A stretch of 64,000 nt of DNA from Dallia pectoralis (lineage: Eukaryota > Chordata > Actinopteri > Esociformes > Umbridae). Numbering within the stretch: position 1 is the first letter of the stretch; each line of letters starts with the position of its first letter. The translations under genes were made by a program, and so were the position numbers. Under the pieces are notes generated by a model that saw only the letters and a list, made by a program, of their open reading frames with translations, was not told the DNA's origin and searched no databases. Below, piece after piece: positions 34,800-47,100 of this stretch. The DNA lies in assembly GCA_029465975.1 (NCBI GenBank), contig CM055728.1, forward strand, positions 10,250,292 through 10,314,291. Direction: 5' to 3'.

Positions 34800-37700
34800 G
34801 TGAGAGATGCTCAACATACACACATACACACACATTCGCACACACACACGTACACACATACACATGTCATGTCCTCATGAGTTTGCGTGACTTGCGTGAA
34901 AAATTAAAAACACCTGCTGATCATAAACCTAACCAAATAAGCATATTTTATTTTAAAAAGTCTACACTTTTCCTATCGAATATTAAACATGTCAAAACTC
35001 AAAACTAATTTTAGACACACGTGCATAGAGTTGTTTTTAATATTCCATATTTTCACCGCATTCCCTATTTTTTGTTACGTCAGGACAGTTTAATGGAGCA
35101 CGGTCATAAGGAGTTTGGGATACTAGAGCACGATATAACCCGCACACATACATATATAGCACACAAAAACACATACAATAGTACTCTATGATATTTTGTC
35201 TAGACCTTGTAGAGCATTACGTTCACCAGAAGCAGCATGGTATTCAGCTTGGATCTGAATGTGCAGTGTTGTCTACACAGCTCCCATGGGCAGCATCTCC
35301 TCTATGGAGGTGAATGTAGACATGCTGGAGCAATTGGACCTCATGGATATCTCTGACCAGGAAGCACTAGATGTGTTCCTCAACTCTGGAGCCGATGACG
35401 ACACATTGGACACCTCTTTACCAGGTGAGGTACCGTGTTGCCCGACGGACCTTTTTACTTCATGACTCCTTACCAGGTTTGATTAAAAACAAGGTACGTA
35501 ATATATGGGTATTCTGGGAAAATGTTATTTCTGTTAAAAACAATGGTACGTAATATGTTGGTATTCTAGGAAAATGTTATTCCTGGTGTGGAATTAAAAA
35601 ATTGAATTGTTGAATGAAGTATTTTTGTAGGAGCTAGAGCAGCAGCTAGAGCAGTGGCAGTTTTCCTGAAGCCACCTTCAACGGTAAACACAAATGCAAG
35701 TTCAAATAGTAGCATCAGTGTCTCTGCCATCAATGAGGTATTATTGCATAGAGAACTGCCACTCAATGAGGTGTTATTGCACAGAGAACTGCCACTCAAT
35801 GAGGTGTTATTGCAGAGAGAACTGCCACTCAATGAGGTATTATTGCAGAGAGAACTGCCACTCAATGAGGTATTATTGCATAGAGAACTGCCACTCAATG
35901 AGGTATTATTGCGTAGAGAACTGCCACTCAATGAGGTGTAATTGCATAGAGAACTGCCACTCAATGAGGTATTATTGCATAGAGAACTGCCACTCAATGA
36001 GGTGTTATTGCATAGAGAACTGCCACTCAATGAGGTGTTATTGCATAGAGAACTGACACTCAATGAGGTGTTATTGCATAGAGAACTGCCACCCAATGAG
36101 GTATTATTGCATAGAGAACTGCCACTCAATGAGGTGTTATTGCATAGCGAACTGCCACTCAATGAGGTGTTATTGCATAGAGAACTGCCACTCAATGAGG
36201 TATTATTGTATAGAGAACTGCCACTCAATGAGGTGTTATTGCATAGAGAACTGCCACTCAATGAGGTATTATTGCATAGAGAACTGCCGCTCAATGAGGT
36301 ATTATTGCAGAGAGAACTGCCGTTCAATGAGGTGTTATTGCATAGAGAACTGCCACTCAATGAGGTGTTATTGCATAGAGAACTGCCACTCAATGAGGTA
36401 TTATTGCATAGAGAACTGCCACTCAATGAGGTATTATTGCATAGAGAACTGCCACTCAATGAGGTATTATTGCATAGAGAACTGCCGCTCAATGAGGTAT
36501 TATTGCAGAGAGAACTGCCGTTCAATGAGATATTATTGCATTAAGAACTGCCACTCAATGAGGTATTATTGCAGCGAGAACTGCCACTCAATGAGGTATT
36601 ATTGCAGAGAGAACTGCCGTTCAATGAGGTATTATTGCATAGAGAACTGCCGCTCAATGAGTTATTATTGCAAAGAGAACTGCCACTCAATGAGGTGTTA
36701 TTGCATAGAGAACTGCCGATCAATGAGGTATTATTGCATAGAGAACTGCCGCTCAATGAGGTATTATTGCGTAAATAACTGCCGCTCAATGAGGTATTAT
36801 TGCATAGAGAACTGCCGATCAATGAGGTATTATTGCATAGAGAACTGCCTTTCAATGAGGCATTATTGCATAGAGAACTGCCTGTCAATGAGGTATTATT
36901 GCATAGAGAACTGCCTCTCAATGAGGTATTATTGCAGACAGAACTGCCTCTCAATTAGGTATTATTGCATAGAGAACTGCCAGTCAATGAGGTATTATTG
37001 CATAGAGAACTGCCGCTCAATGAGGTATTATTGCATCAGGTCTATATACATGTATGTACTGTGTCCTCCACCCATGCATGTACATGTTGTTGCACATTTA
37101 GGGAACAACTTAACTAGATACCTAGTTAGGCCTAGTTAGACTTAGGTAGTTAGTAGCCAAAGCAACTGTATCTGGGGTAGCCACATCTCATTCCAGTGGA
37201 AAGAGCAGAGACACAGAAATGGCTTCACTTAGTAACCTGACTATACTTAGATTAAACAATATGATTTCATTGTAATATGGAATAAGAACATCTCTAACAC
37301 CATCCCTTCTGCAAAGAACAGCTGTTCATCTCATCAAAATACATTTAACTTTCTACATATTAGGGAATAAGAATCGCTTAGCAGTACATCATACATTCCA
37401 GTAAAAGTATAGATTAATTTAAAGAATCAATGTTTTACTATAAAAAAAATGGATTCATGTTACAGGCATAGAAATGTTTTCACGATAATAACATATTTGT
37501 TTGATCTCGTTACAGTTCTCATCTTCTTCTAGATTCCTTATATAATTGCAGAACCCAGATGTGCCCGAGGTTGACACGGGGCCATGAACTCCCTTGGGTC
37601 TGATGTATTCCATCATAGCTTGAAAACTATGTGTGTACTTTTTTCTAATGTCAGTGGAGGTGAGCAAGCTTTGGATGTACAGTTACCCAGCAGGGCGCAA

Positions 37701-40700
37701 CTGTGCTGTCTTAGCCTGTGAAATGAGAGAATTATCAGCATGTGGAAACTGAAAGACAAGCGTTAGTAGCTGCAGCAACTGCCTCTAGGCAGCAGACCAG
37801 AGTACGAGGAACTCGATCCAAACACTTGGAATGGTACGCCTCAGGCCCGCTGCTTCCCATCGCGGCCCTGTTAAAACAGAAGACATGAACCAAGTTTTTC
37901 ACAGAGAAAGAGGTTTTACAGCTTCGCATGATCCGGTAAACCTGAACAGATAGGGGTAGACAGTTAGTTTTTAGATGATCAAGATAGTCAGTCCGTCAGT
38001 GGTCCCAACTCATTATGAGGACAAACATCTTGAACGTTTCACTAATAGGAAAGATGGCATTGTTACACAGAGAATCAGGGCCGAGTATTTTTGCGACGAC
38101 TAGAATGACTAGTCGTCCTCTTTTCGTTCTTTTTGAACGCTGTTGTAATGGTGAGTGTTTGGTTTATGGATAGACCTGTCTTAGATGCTGTTTATAAGTC
38201 AACAAGTAACCGCAATTTAATTTAATTCAAAGGGCCGATATTTTTCCGTTTGTTTTCCGTATTTGTTATATTGGTGTAATAAAACCCATCGAACAGGACC
38301 GTCTTGATTTGCACATGGCTTAATCCAGCGCTCCACACTTGTTGTTTGTGACAGCTATAACAAATAATGTAGTATAAAGTATAGTAAACATAAAGCCAAA
38401 TAATGACTGTTGCTTGCTTGTCAATTAGACTGCTAACACATATGTACACATATATAGATATATGTACATATTACTACAGCACATATTACAGTATCGGACA
38501 CATGGTTATATAGACATTTTTTCTCCCTAACCCATGGAGAGAAATGACAACTGCAATGCAATCCCAGCTCTGGCATAAACGTAGAATAGTGCTTCCAGAG
38601 GGAGCGCACAATGGAGAACATTACACCAAGGTGCTTCATTAAAATCTTCATCTGGTCGTAAATCCATTTCGTAATTCTAGTCTGGACCTGTCTGAATGTT
38701 ACATCTCATAGCCGTGGAAAGCACAGAGAATCAGAAATGGCATTATTAAGTACTTACTTATAATCAGCAATATTATTGTAATATGGCATAAGAATCTGGC
38801 ACTTTTTGAGGAACTCCAACCAGCCTTTCTGGCAACAACAACCATGCCACGTTCAAAGGTACATAAATCACCTTGTTTGACCTTGTCACCTTTCCTTAAC
38901 GCATTGCGTTGTCTGCCATGTAATTGGCTGAGTAGATTACTTGCATTGACGATCAGTTGAAATGGTGTAATGAAGTGGCCGGTGAGTGAAGTTGATCCTA
39001 CCTCTTGATCCTTCTTCCAATAATCAGACTTCTCAATCAATTGTAGAGCCAGAAGTAAACTCAGGAGTCAGCTATATATAAACTGTCCAGTTCAGACAGA
39101 AAGATATTTAATAACCATTTATTGGCAGTTCTTAATGCACAGTGTTAATACGTGTCATTAACGGCAGTTCTCTATGCAATAACATGATTAATTGGCAAGT
39201 TCTCATGCAAAAAATCACAAAATGGCAGTTCTCAATGTTTAATACCTGATTCAGTTATTATTATAATTCATTGCAAGTGGCAAAAGGTTTTGATGCAATA
39301 ACACCTCAAGTGGCAGTTCTCTATGCAATAACACCTCATTGAGTGGCAGTTCTCTATGCAATAATACCTCATTTAGCTGGCAGTATTTTCTACCCTGCAA
39401 TAAGAACCTCAGATGTGTGGCAGTTTATATGCAATGATGTCATTGGCGGCAGTTCTCTGTCATAATACCTCATTGAACGGCAGTTATCTATGCAATAATA
39501 CCTCATTGAGTGGCATAGTTGGTTATACGTTGGCTAATAGAAACTGCCAACTTTGTTGTTGTCATGGTGCCCTTTTACCGACCAATTTATAGTTGGTTAT
39601 ACGTTGGCTAATAGAAACTGCCAACGTTGTTGTTGTCATGGTGCCCTTTTACCGACCAATTCATAGTTGGTTATACGTTGGCTAATAGAAACTGCCAACG
39701 TCAAGGTGCCCTTTTCCGGACCAATTCATTGGCTAATATAAATCCACAAAATTACACAATGAAATCCAAGTCAAATGTATTTATTTTTAATATATTTATT
39801 ATTGAACATGCACGTTTAATATTAGCTTCTGTGGCCATCTTCTAATCTGTAAAAGAAACAAACGATTTCATGCTTTCCCAAAAGACTAAGAATACCTTTA
39901 TTGTACAGTTAGATACTGTACCTATATGCTATAACATAATTACATCTTATAATTAATTAATTTTCCAAACTGTCGAATGTCCGTTGAATGTCTGTTGAAT
40001 GTGAATGTGCGAATATAAAACCAAGTTTACCTCGGTAGGCTTGCTTGACTTTTGAACTTGATCAAAACTAGCCTGCTCAAGGTTTATTCTTGATAAACAT
40101 TTCACTGTTTAGCAAGTCATTAGTTGGAAATACTTTAAGTTATATACTAGGTGTATTGCTAAATATTTATTTAATGTATACGACTCGAGACGAGTGTAGC
40201 ATCTATGACATACCTAGCAACAATTTAACTTTAGTCATATATAATTACGTTCGCGACTATGGACACTCCTAATACAAACTTAACCCCAAACAACATTGAC
40301 ATTAAACTATAAACCTATTTAATTATTAAAAAACAGTGAATGAATACATACCAACAACGCTGTAGTTATAAATGTAGGCAACTTTAGTTGGCTTTGCTAC
40401 ACTAAAACCCTAAATGAACCGTTAGTTTGTAATTCGTTTATCATATCGCTCACGCGACAACGCGTTATACCAGCTGAGAATATTAAAGTGACAGCAACAC
40501 CAATATTTGAGGCAAATAAACGTTTAACTTTTTAACATCTTATTTATAACAAAAATAATGTACATTATAGCAAAATAGTATAGGCCAGGAAACGTATATT
40601 ATAATTTCATGTGATACAGAACTTTGTTCATCGCTGCATGGGAATAGTGTTGTGGACAGTCTAAAGTTACAACCAATCAGCACAAATGCCAACTTAAGCT

Positions 40701-41108
40701 TAGTCGGGCCAACGATGGCAAACAAGCTGATTTCCAACCGTGACTAATACAACCAATGCCAACTTACAGCCAACGTTGGGCCAACCCATCATTGCTACTT
40801 GGGTATGATGCTCCCAGGGGGGTTTAAGTCATGCCCAGAACTGGTCTGGGTCGTTTGTTTCACTGTTAGTGAGTTAGTGGTTGTGTGAAAACAACAATGT
40901 CCAAGTGTCAGTTTTAACAGTTCTTATCAGCCCACTAGGAGCATGATGGTCTGTTATCGATTTGGCCCACTTTTGAGGAGTTTAAATATATAACGACTTC
41001 TCTTTCACATGGTCTTTTATCGATTGGCGCCCCCTTTGAAGAGTTAACTATAAAAACATATCTTTCATACTGACCTTGCAGACTTAATGTGGCTTCAGCA
41101 GTGTGTGA

Positions 41109-41147
<39 letters not shown>

Positions 41148-44100
41148 GTAAAAACATTACATGTCAGTGCATAAGCCCTGTTTAAAGTAATTATTATAAC
41201 ATATGACACATTAATGCAGAGAGGATTTTAGATTATTATAAAATGACACATGACTTCAGAGAGCATCAATATATTTCCCACAACAGAAATGTAAATGCAA
41301 TGTCTTGGCATTAGGTTCTACTCCTCTTTGGTAACAAACGGCTATCAATACAATTGTCATCGTAGAATCTATATAAATCCCCATAGGCAATGGACTTAGG
41401 TAGCAGTACCCATCAAAAGAAACAAAGAACCAAACAGCTGGAGGCGAAGGTGGTGGGTGGATTTGCACATGCTTGTACCATCTTTAGCATATTAGACTGT
41501 GAGTAACTGCGAGTTACTTAATGATGAAATAGACAGATATAAAATCTGATATTTTGATAGGAGACATTCAATAAAAGCTGATTTATTGCTGGCCAATTAG
41601 CACTTGGGTTTCCTGTCTGAACTAGCTACATTCATTTGTTATTTAAACTGACAACTAGTCAGTCCAGAGTCCAGTTGAAAAATAGATCTGTCACTATGCC
41701 GACATCTAATACATAATACAGTGTTCTGTCTTCAAAAGTAGAGTAGATATTCGGTCATGTATTCTAAAATACTATAATATGATTTCACACTAGCTCACGC
41801 TTATACAGTTTCTGGTCACACCAGATATTTGTACAGTGAGTTTAATGTGTTGGGGATTCCAGTCAAGTTTGTTGCATTCTGGGATTTTTGGCAAATGGTT
41901 ATAGAAGTTTCACATTCCAGGAAATGTATCACAACACCTCACAGAAGTTCCCAGAACTAACCTTTAAAGTAACTTTGCTTGGTGGCCAAACATTCACTCA
42001 ACCAGACACACCTTTCCAAAAACATCTGTAATTGCTGGGACCTGAGCTTTAATTACATTTATTTTAGAAACAAACAGTGGCTTTCCATACACTCTTGATT
42101 GACAAGTTAGAGTTGTTTATGCTTATTTGGCATTGATGGGTTCATTAAACTGGATCAGTAACCAGTGTCAACTAGATTCACTTAATGGCACCGTCCCAAG
42201 ACAAGTATGTGACCAGAACAACCACACAGTATTTTGAACAAAGGTCGAGTTGGCAGTTGGAACGCATGACTTGTTTTTTCGGTAGAACCACAATAGCTTC
42301 GCACCTACGCCATATAAGGGAGGCTGTTAACGACGGAATGGGAATTGGCGATTATTTTTTGTAGGAACATCTTGAACTGCATATGTTAATGCTGAAGACA
42401 TTTATATTGTACTTCATTTTCTACAAAATATTCCACCAATGTCTCTTTCACAGCTGATCCGTGGTTTACAACAATGTTATACATCATCCTTGCAAAAAAT
42501 AGCTGTCACATCAATCAATTAATCAAATTGAATTATGTCAAGCCGTTTGGCGTCAGATTTTTTTTCCAAAGTGCTTATACAGACATTGTGGGTTTTGCGT
42601 AAGTTACGGGAACTGGTTTTGGGACTTGTGTAGGAGGAAAAAGTCAGGATACATGATGATACAGAAGGCTTTTTCTAAATGAGTTCATACCATTATCTTC
42701 ATTTCTTAGTCAACATAATTTTTTTCACTCTTTATTTGCATTGTATTGCAATGTTGTTTGTTCTGTAAGATAATAACAGTATTTAACTTGTTAAGTTTGA
42801 AACAGAAGACCAGAACAGCATTTCATTGCTGATAACTTTAATATCAACAATTGACACAAGAATGCATGTTTTTGTCACGAGTGAGGACTGTTAAAGGTTT
42901 ATTTACACAAAATAAAACATGTAATGCAGTTTAGATACAGAAAGAAACATCATCATTTATCCAGCGCTGTGTTGTAGTTGCGCTGTGTCACGTGACAAGC
43001 AATGACGCATCACCATGAAAACATTAAAGTGACATGTTCTAAATAACCATAACGATAGAGAAATGCCCCAAGAAGGCGGGTCTATGTAGCAGTTAAGCCA
43101 ATTGCTAATTTAAGATATGAATGATTGACATAATATTTAGCCAATCAGCGTTCTTAAATCGTTCTTAAATTGAATCCAAGAATGCCCAAGCTCATCCCTG
43201 AAGCTGTATATGGAAGCAGTATATAATCGCGGCTTCTCCAGTAGCTGGTGCACCAGGCAGGAAGGCTAAAAACAGGCACATTTTATCCAAAATTATCGAT
43301 TTCGTGAAGTTTTGTGGGGCTTTTGAGTTGGCATTGCGTGGGCATGAGAATATTACTGTATGTTGTTTTGTTGTTGCAGTTCTGGAGCACATTAAATAAA
43401 ATGCTGCGCTTTTATATAGCGCTTTTATCCAAAGCGCTTTACAGATCCTGCGTCACATTCACCCATTCATTCACTGACGACCGCATCTACCACGCAAGGC
43501 TGGGGTTAGGTGTCTTGCTCATGGACACCTCGACAAGGAGGAACCGGGGATCGAACCACCAACCTTCCGATTGATAGACAACCGACTGAACACACTGAGC
43601 AACTGCCGCCCCACATTAACACTTAGCTACATTTAGTTTGATCATAAAATGCGCCGTTATTTAATATTTTTCCCGTCCTGCTGTAATTTTTTTCATCTGA
43701 TCTTTTGTCCACACCACTTTTCAACACAAACTGACCACCAGGTTTGGGGTTGTCATTAGTTGGGTATATAGTTCTGTGTATTGCACCCACCAGGTTTGGG
43801 GTTGTCATTAGTTGGGTATATAGTTCTGTGTATTGCACACACCAGGTTTGGGGATGTCATTAGTTGGGTATATAGTTCTGTGTATTGCACACACCAGGTT
43901 TGGGGTTGTCATTAGTTGGGTATATAGTTCTGTGTATTGCACACACCAGGTTTGGGGTTGTCATTAGTTGGTTATATAGTTCTGTGTATTGCACACACCA
44001 GGTTTGGGGATGTCATTAGTTGGGTATATAGTTCTGTGTATTGCACACACCAGGTTTGGGGTTGTCATTAGTTGGTTATATAGTTCTGTGTATTGCACAC

Positions 44101-47100
44101 ACCAGGTTTGGGGTTGTCATTAGTTGGATATTTGATTTAGCCTATTGCACACACCAGGTTTGGCTTTACCACGTGTCTGCGGGCTATGCATTGGAACACC
44201 CCTAAGGCATCCCAAAGAACATTTTAGGGGGGAGCTTAAAGGGTTTAGAGGTCTTCAGACAAATGCCTACATGCTGGACCCACCCAGCAGGTAGTTAAAA
44301 AATACCATCCATGCCCGGTAGCATCTTCTAGATGCCGGGCCAAGCCACCTGTGGGTCTGGCGTTGCCCACGGCCCTGGAGCCGCATCTAGTGTCACTCAC
44401 TGCTCTATCTCCGCCAGCAGAGCCTGATGAGGACTGACCTCTACCTCCCCGGCTTTTTTAACCCTTGCCGGCATGTCACAGACATCCCCTGCCAACAAGC
44501 CACTGCAGGGGAGGGCATAAACACTGAGGACATCTAGCGTGCTAGGAGGCCCCTGTTTGTAGTCACCTGTTTGTCATTTGGGTGGATTAGAGTGGACACG
44601 CCAGATTGGGATTTGGTGATTATGTTTGTTATTTTAGTCACTTGGTCTTGGTGCACGGTGTTGATTGTGGTTTCTATGCCATCTTACTATCTGTGGTGAG
44701 TGTTAGTTTAAAGTACTGTTTGTCTGTTTAATATACGTTGTGATTGTGCAATTTCTTTTTAGTCTTACAGTGTGTAGTGTTTTCGCCGTTTAATTTAAAT
44801 AAACCTGTGTTTAAACGGAGATATACCCTCTGTGCCTGGCTTTCCTCTGCACTTCACCTGGGTTTGTGACAGTTGTAATTAGTTGGGTACATTGCTCAGC
44901 GTATTACACACACCAGGTTTGGGTGTGTAATTAGTTGGGTATTTAGTTTGGCGTAGTGCACACACCAGGTTTAGTCTATATGGTACGTGTTTGTTGTGTT
45001 TGTTTGGTTTAATTATAAAACCCATTGAACTTTGAACTGAAGTTCCTGGCTCTGCATGTGGATTTTCCTGCACTTCACCATAGTTTGTGACAGTTGCAAA
45101 CAAAACATATTATGATTGCAGACGTCCCAACCTGCAACGATTTATTTCTGGTATGTGGTTGCGCACACACCCAAACACCCGCACACACCATTTTATTATG
45201 AAGGAAAACAACAATTTATTTGTCAGACTTTGTTTTTCTGATTAAAACTGTGAAATTTATAAAATATAAAATATTTAAAATAACATTAGCTATGCTAATA
45301 GAAGAATAAAACCCAATAAACTCACCTCAACATGTCTTTTACAGGCAGTGAGTTACACTGTCGTTGTTGTTTACCCCTAATACTGATGGGTATATTTTAG
45401 TGTCCAGGATATTGCATGTAATTTGCGGGCGTCAAGGAGCCGCTACTGATATCCGGGAGATTTGGGATGTTTGTGACTGTTTACCGATGGGGGTTGGAAC
45501 GAACACCCTTCCAGTAACATATTTTGCACGTGACGCTGAAGAGATGCCACTAAATGTAGTGACAGGTGGCAACAAGTGGACTGCATGACTAGTTTCTTAA
45601 AACCAGAATGATGGCATTTTATCTGTTGAGTACGGAGGGATGGTTTCTGAGGGTATGGGTCATGGGCCTTTGTCACTGTTTAACAAATAGGTTGTATGGG
45701 ATTAAACATGGTAAATCTATGGTTGTTGTAGACATGACCTGTAACATTTTAGTCAGTTTGTTGTATTTGCTCTTTATCTGGTTGTGTCATTTTTGGTACA
45801 AAAGCAATACTGCTCTGTGCCTGAATAAATGTGGAAGAACCTGGGTACATTATCTACATGTTACAGTTGGGGCTGAAAGCCAGGGCAGGTCTATGAACAA
45901 AGTAATAGTAAAACAGTGATGTAGGCTGAGAGGAAGGCGTCCATTAGGAAGCAGGGCTGCTGGTCCCAAAGAAGAAAGTAATAACGGGTTTATTCCTGCT
46001 CTAATATGTTTTGTTCTTATTCCATTGGGTCTGTCATGTTGGTGGCAGAGCTAAAGGAGGACCATACTGAGATGGACAGACATACTGTATATGCTATGAG
46101 AAAAAATATGTTTGTTCTCTGGATGCAAAGGTACTGTCTCATTCTATGATTGGTTGAAGGAATTGCAATATGTTTTGGGCGCGAAACGCCCCAAGGAACA
46201 TGTAGCTGCTAATTATATTTATGATCCCGTGGATGGGGAAGAGAAGAAAGAAATAAAAATATGTGCAAAAGCTAGTAGGAGCGATCCAGACAGGTTGCTA
46301 GATGTTTTAAAGGATCCTTATGGGCAGGTTTAGTCACTGACACCTGGCAGATGGAGAGCCTGCGGGAATATTCACATGCTTTGGCACTGGCTGCTGAAAT
46401 CAACCAATGAAATGGTGGTGAAATACTGTGTGCGGATTATATCTGACCCGGAGACAATTCATAGAAAAGGTGAGAGATGTAGCTCTTTGTAGGGAGTCTA
46501 TAGGGGAAGTTATGCAAGGTCCAAATATGTTGCTTGTTGATTTGGACGGAAAGCCATTTAGTTTTGGGTGAAGGACAGTGCAAAGTTTATTCAGAGTTGG
46601 CGTACTGTTATATTTAGCCTATTAATGCATGATCCTCAAGTAGATACTTGTCTCATGAACTCAATCCAGAAGCAGGAAGCTAAGATGGATGTCTTGTCAC
46701 ATGAAGTTTCAATGCTTTCTGGTCAATGAGGTAACCATTACCAAAAGCAGGAGCCAAGCTATGTGTTTTTGGGCCAGACCATCTTTTTTATGCTTCGACG
46801 GTGGGCCACATAGCCAGGTTCTGCCAGGATGGCTATGCAATTTCTAACCAACACCAGTGCAGCCGCCAGTCAGGTGGGGCCAGGGGAGTGGTTAACCAGG
46901 TGGGGCCAGGAGAGTGGTTAACCAGATGGGGCCAGGAGAGTGGTTAACCAGGTGGGGCCAGGAGAGTGGTTAACCAGGTGGGGCCAGGAGAGTGGTTAAC
47001 CAGGTGGGGGCAGGAGAGTGGTTAACCAGGTGGGGGCAGGAGAGTGGTTAACCAGGTGGGGCCAGGCAGAGGTGGTAAAAGTACTCAGAAGTTATACTCA

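Noticed and set aside
35631..35681. Possible extra dbndd2 exon (TTTTTGTAG acceptor, ACG/GTAAAC donor) with a KPPSTV peptide
   Set aside because: It enters in phase but leaves in phase 0, which does not fit the next exon at 50741, and its peptide has only superficial likeness to the family.
35566..37139. Frames of up to 358 codons on both strands of the 33-bp array
   Set aside because: Same arithmetic artefact, inside an intron, and open on both strands at once.
45608..45919. 103-codon frame with hydrophobic stretches
   Set aside because: No recognisable family. It lies in the presumed LTR/leader of a retrotransposon remnant and has no supporting signals.
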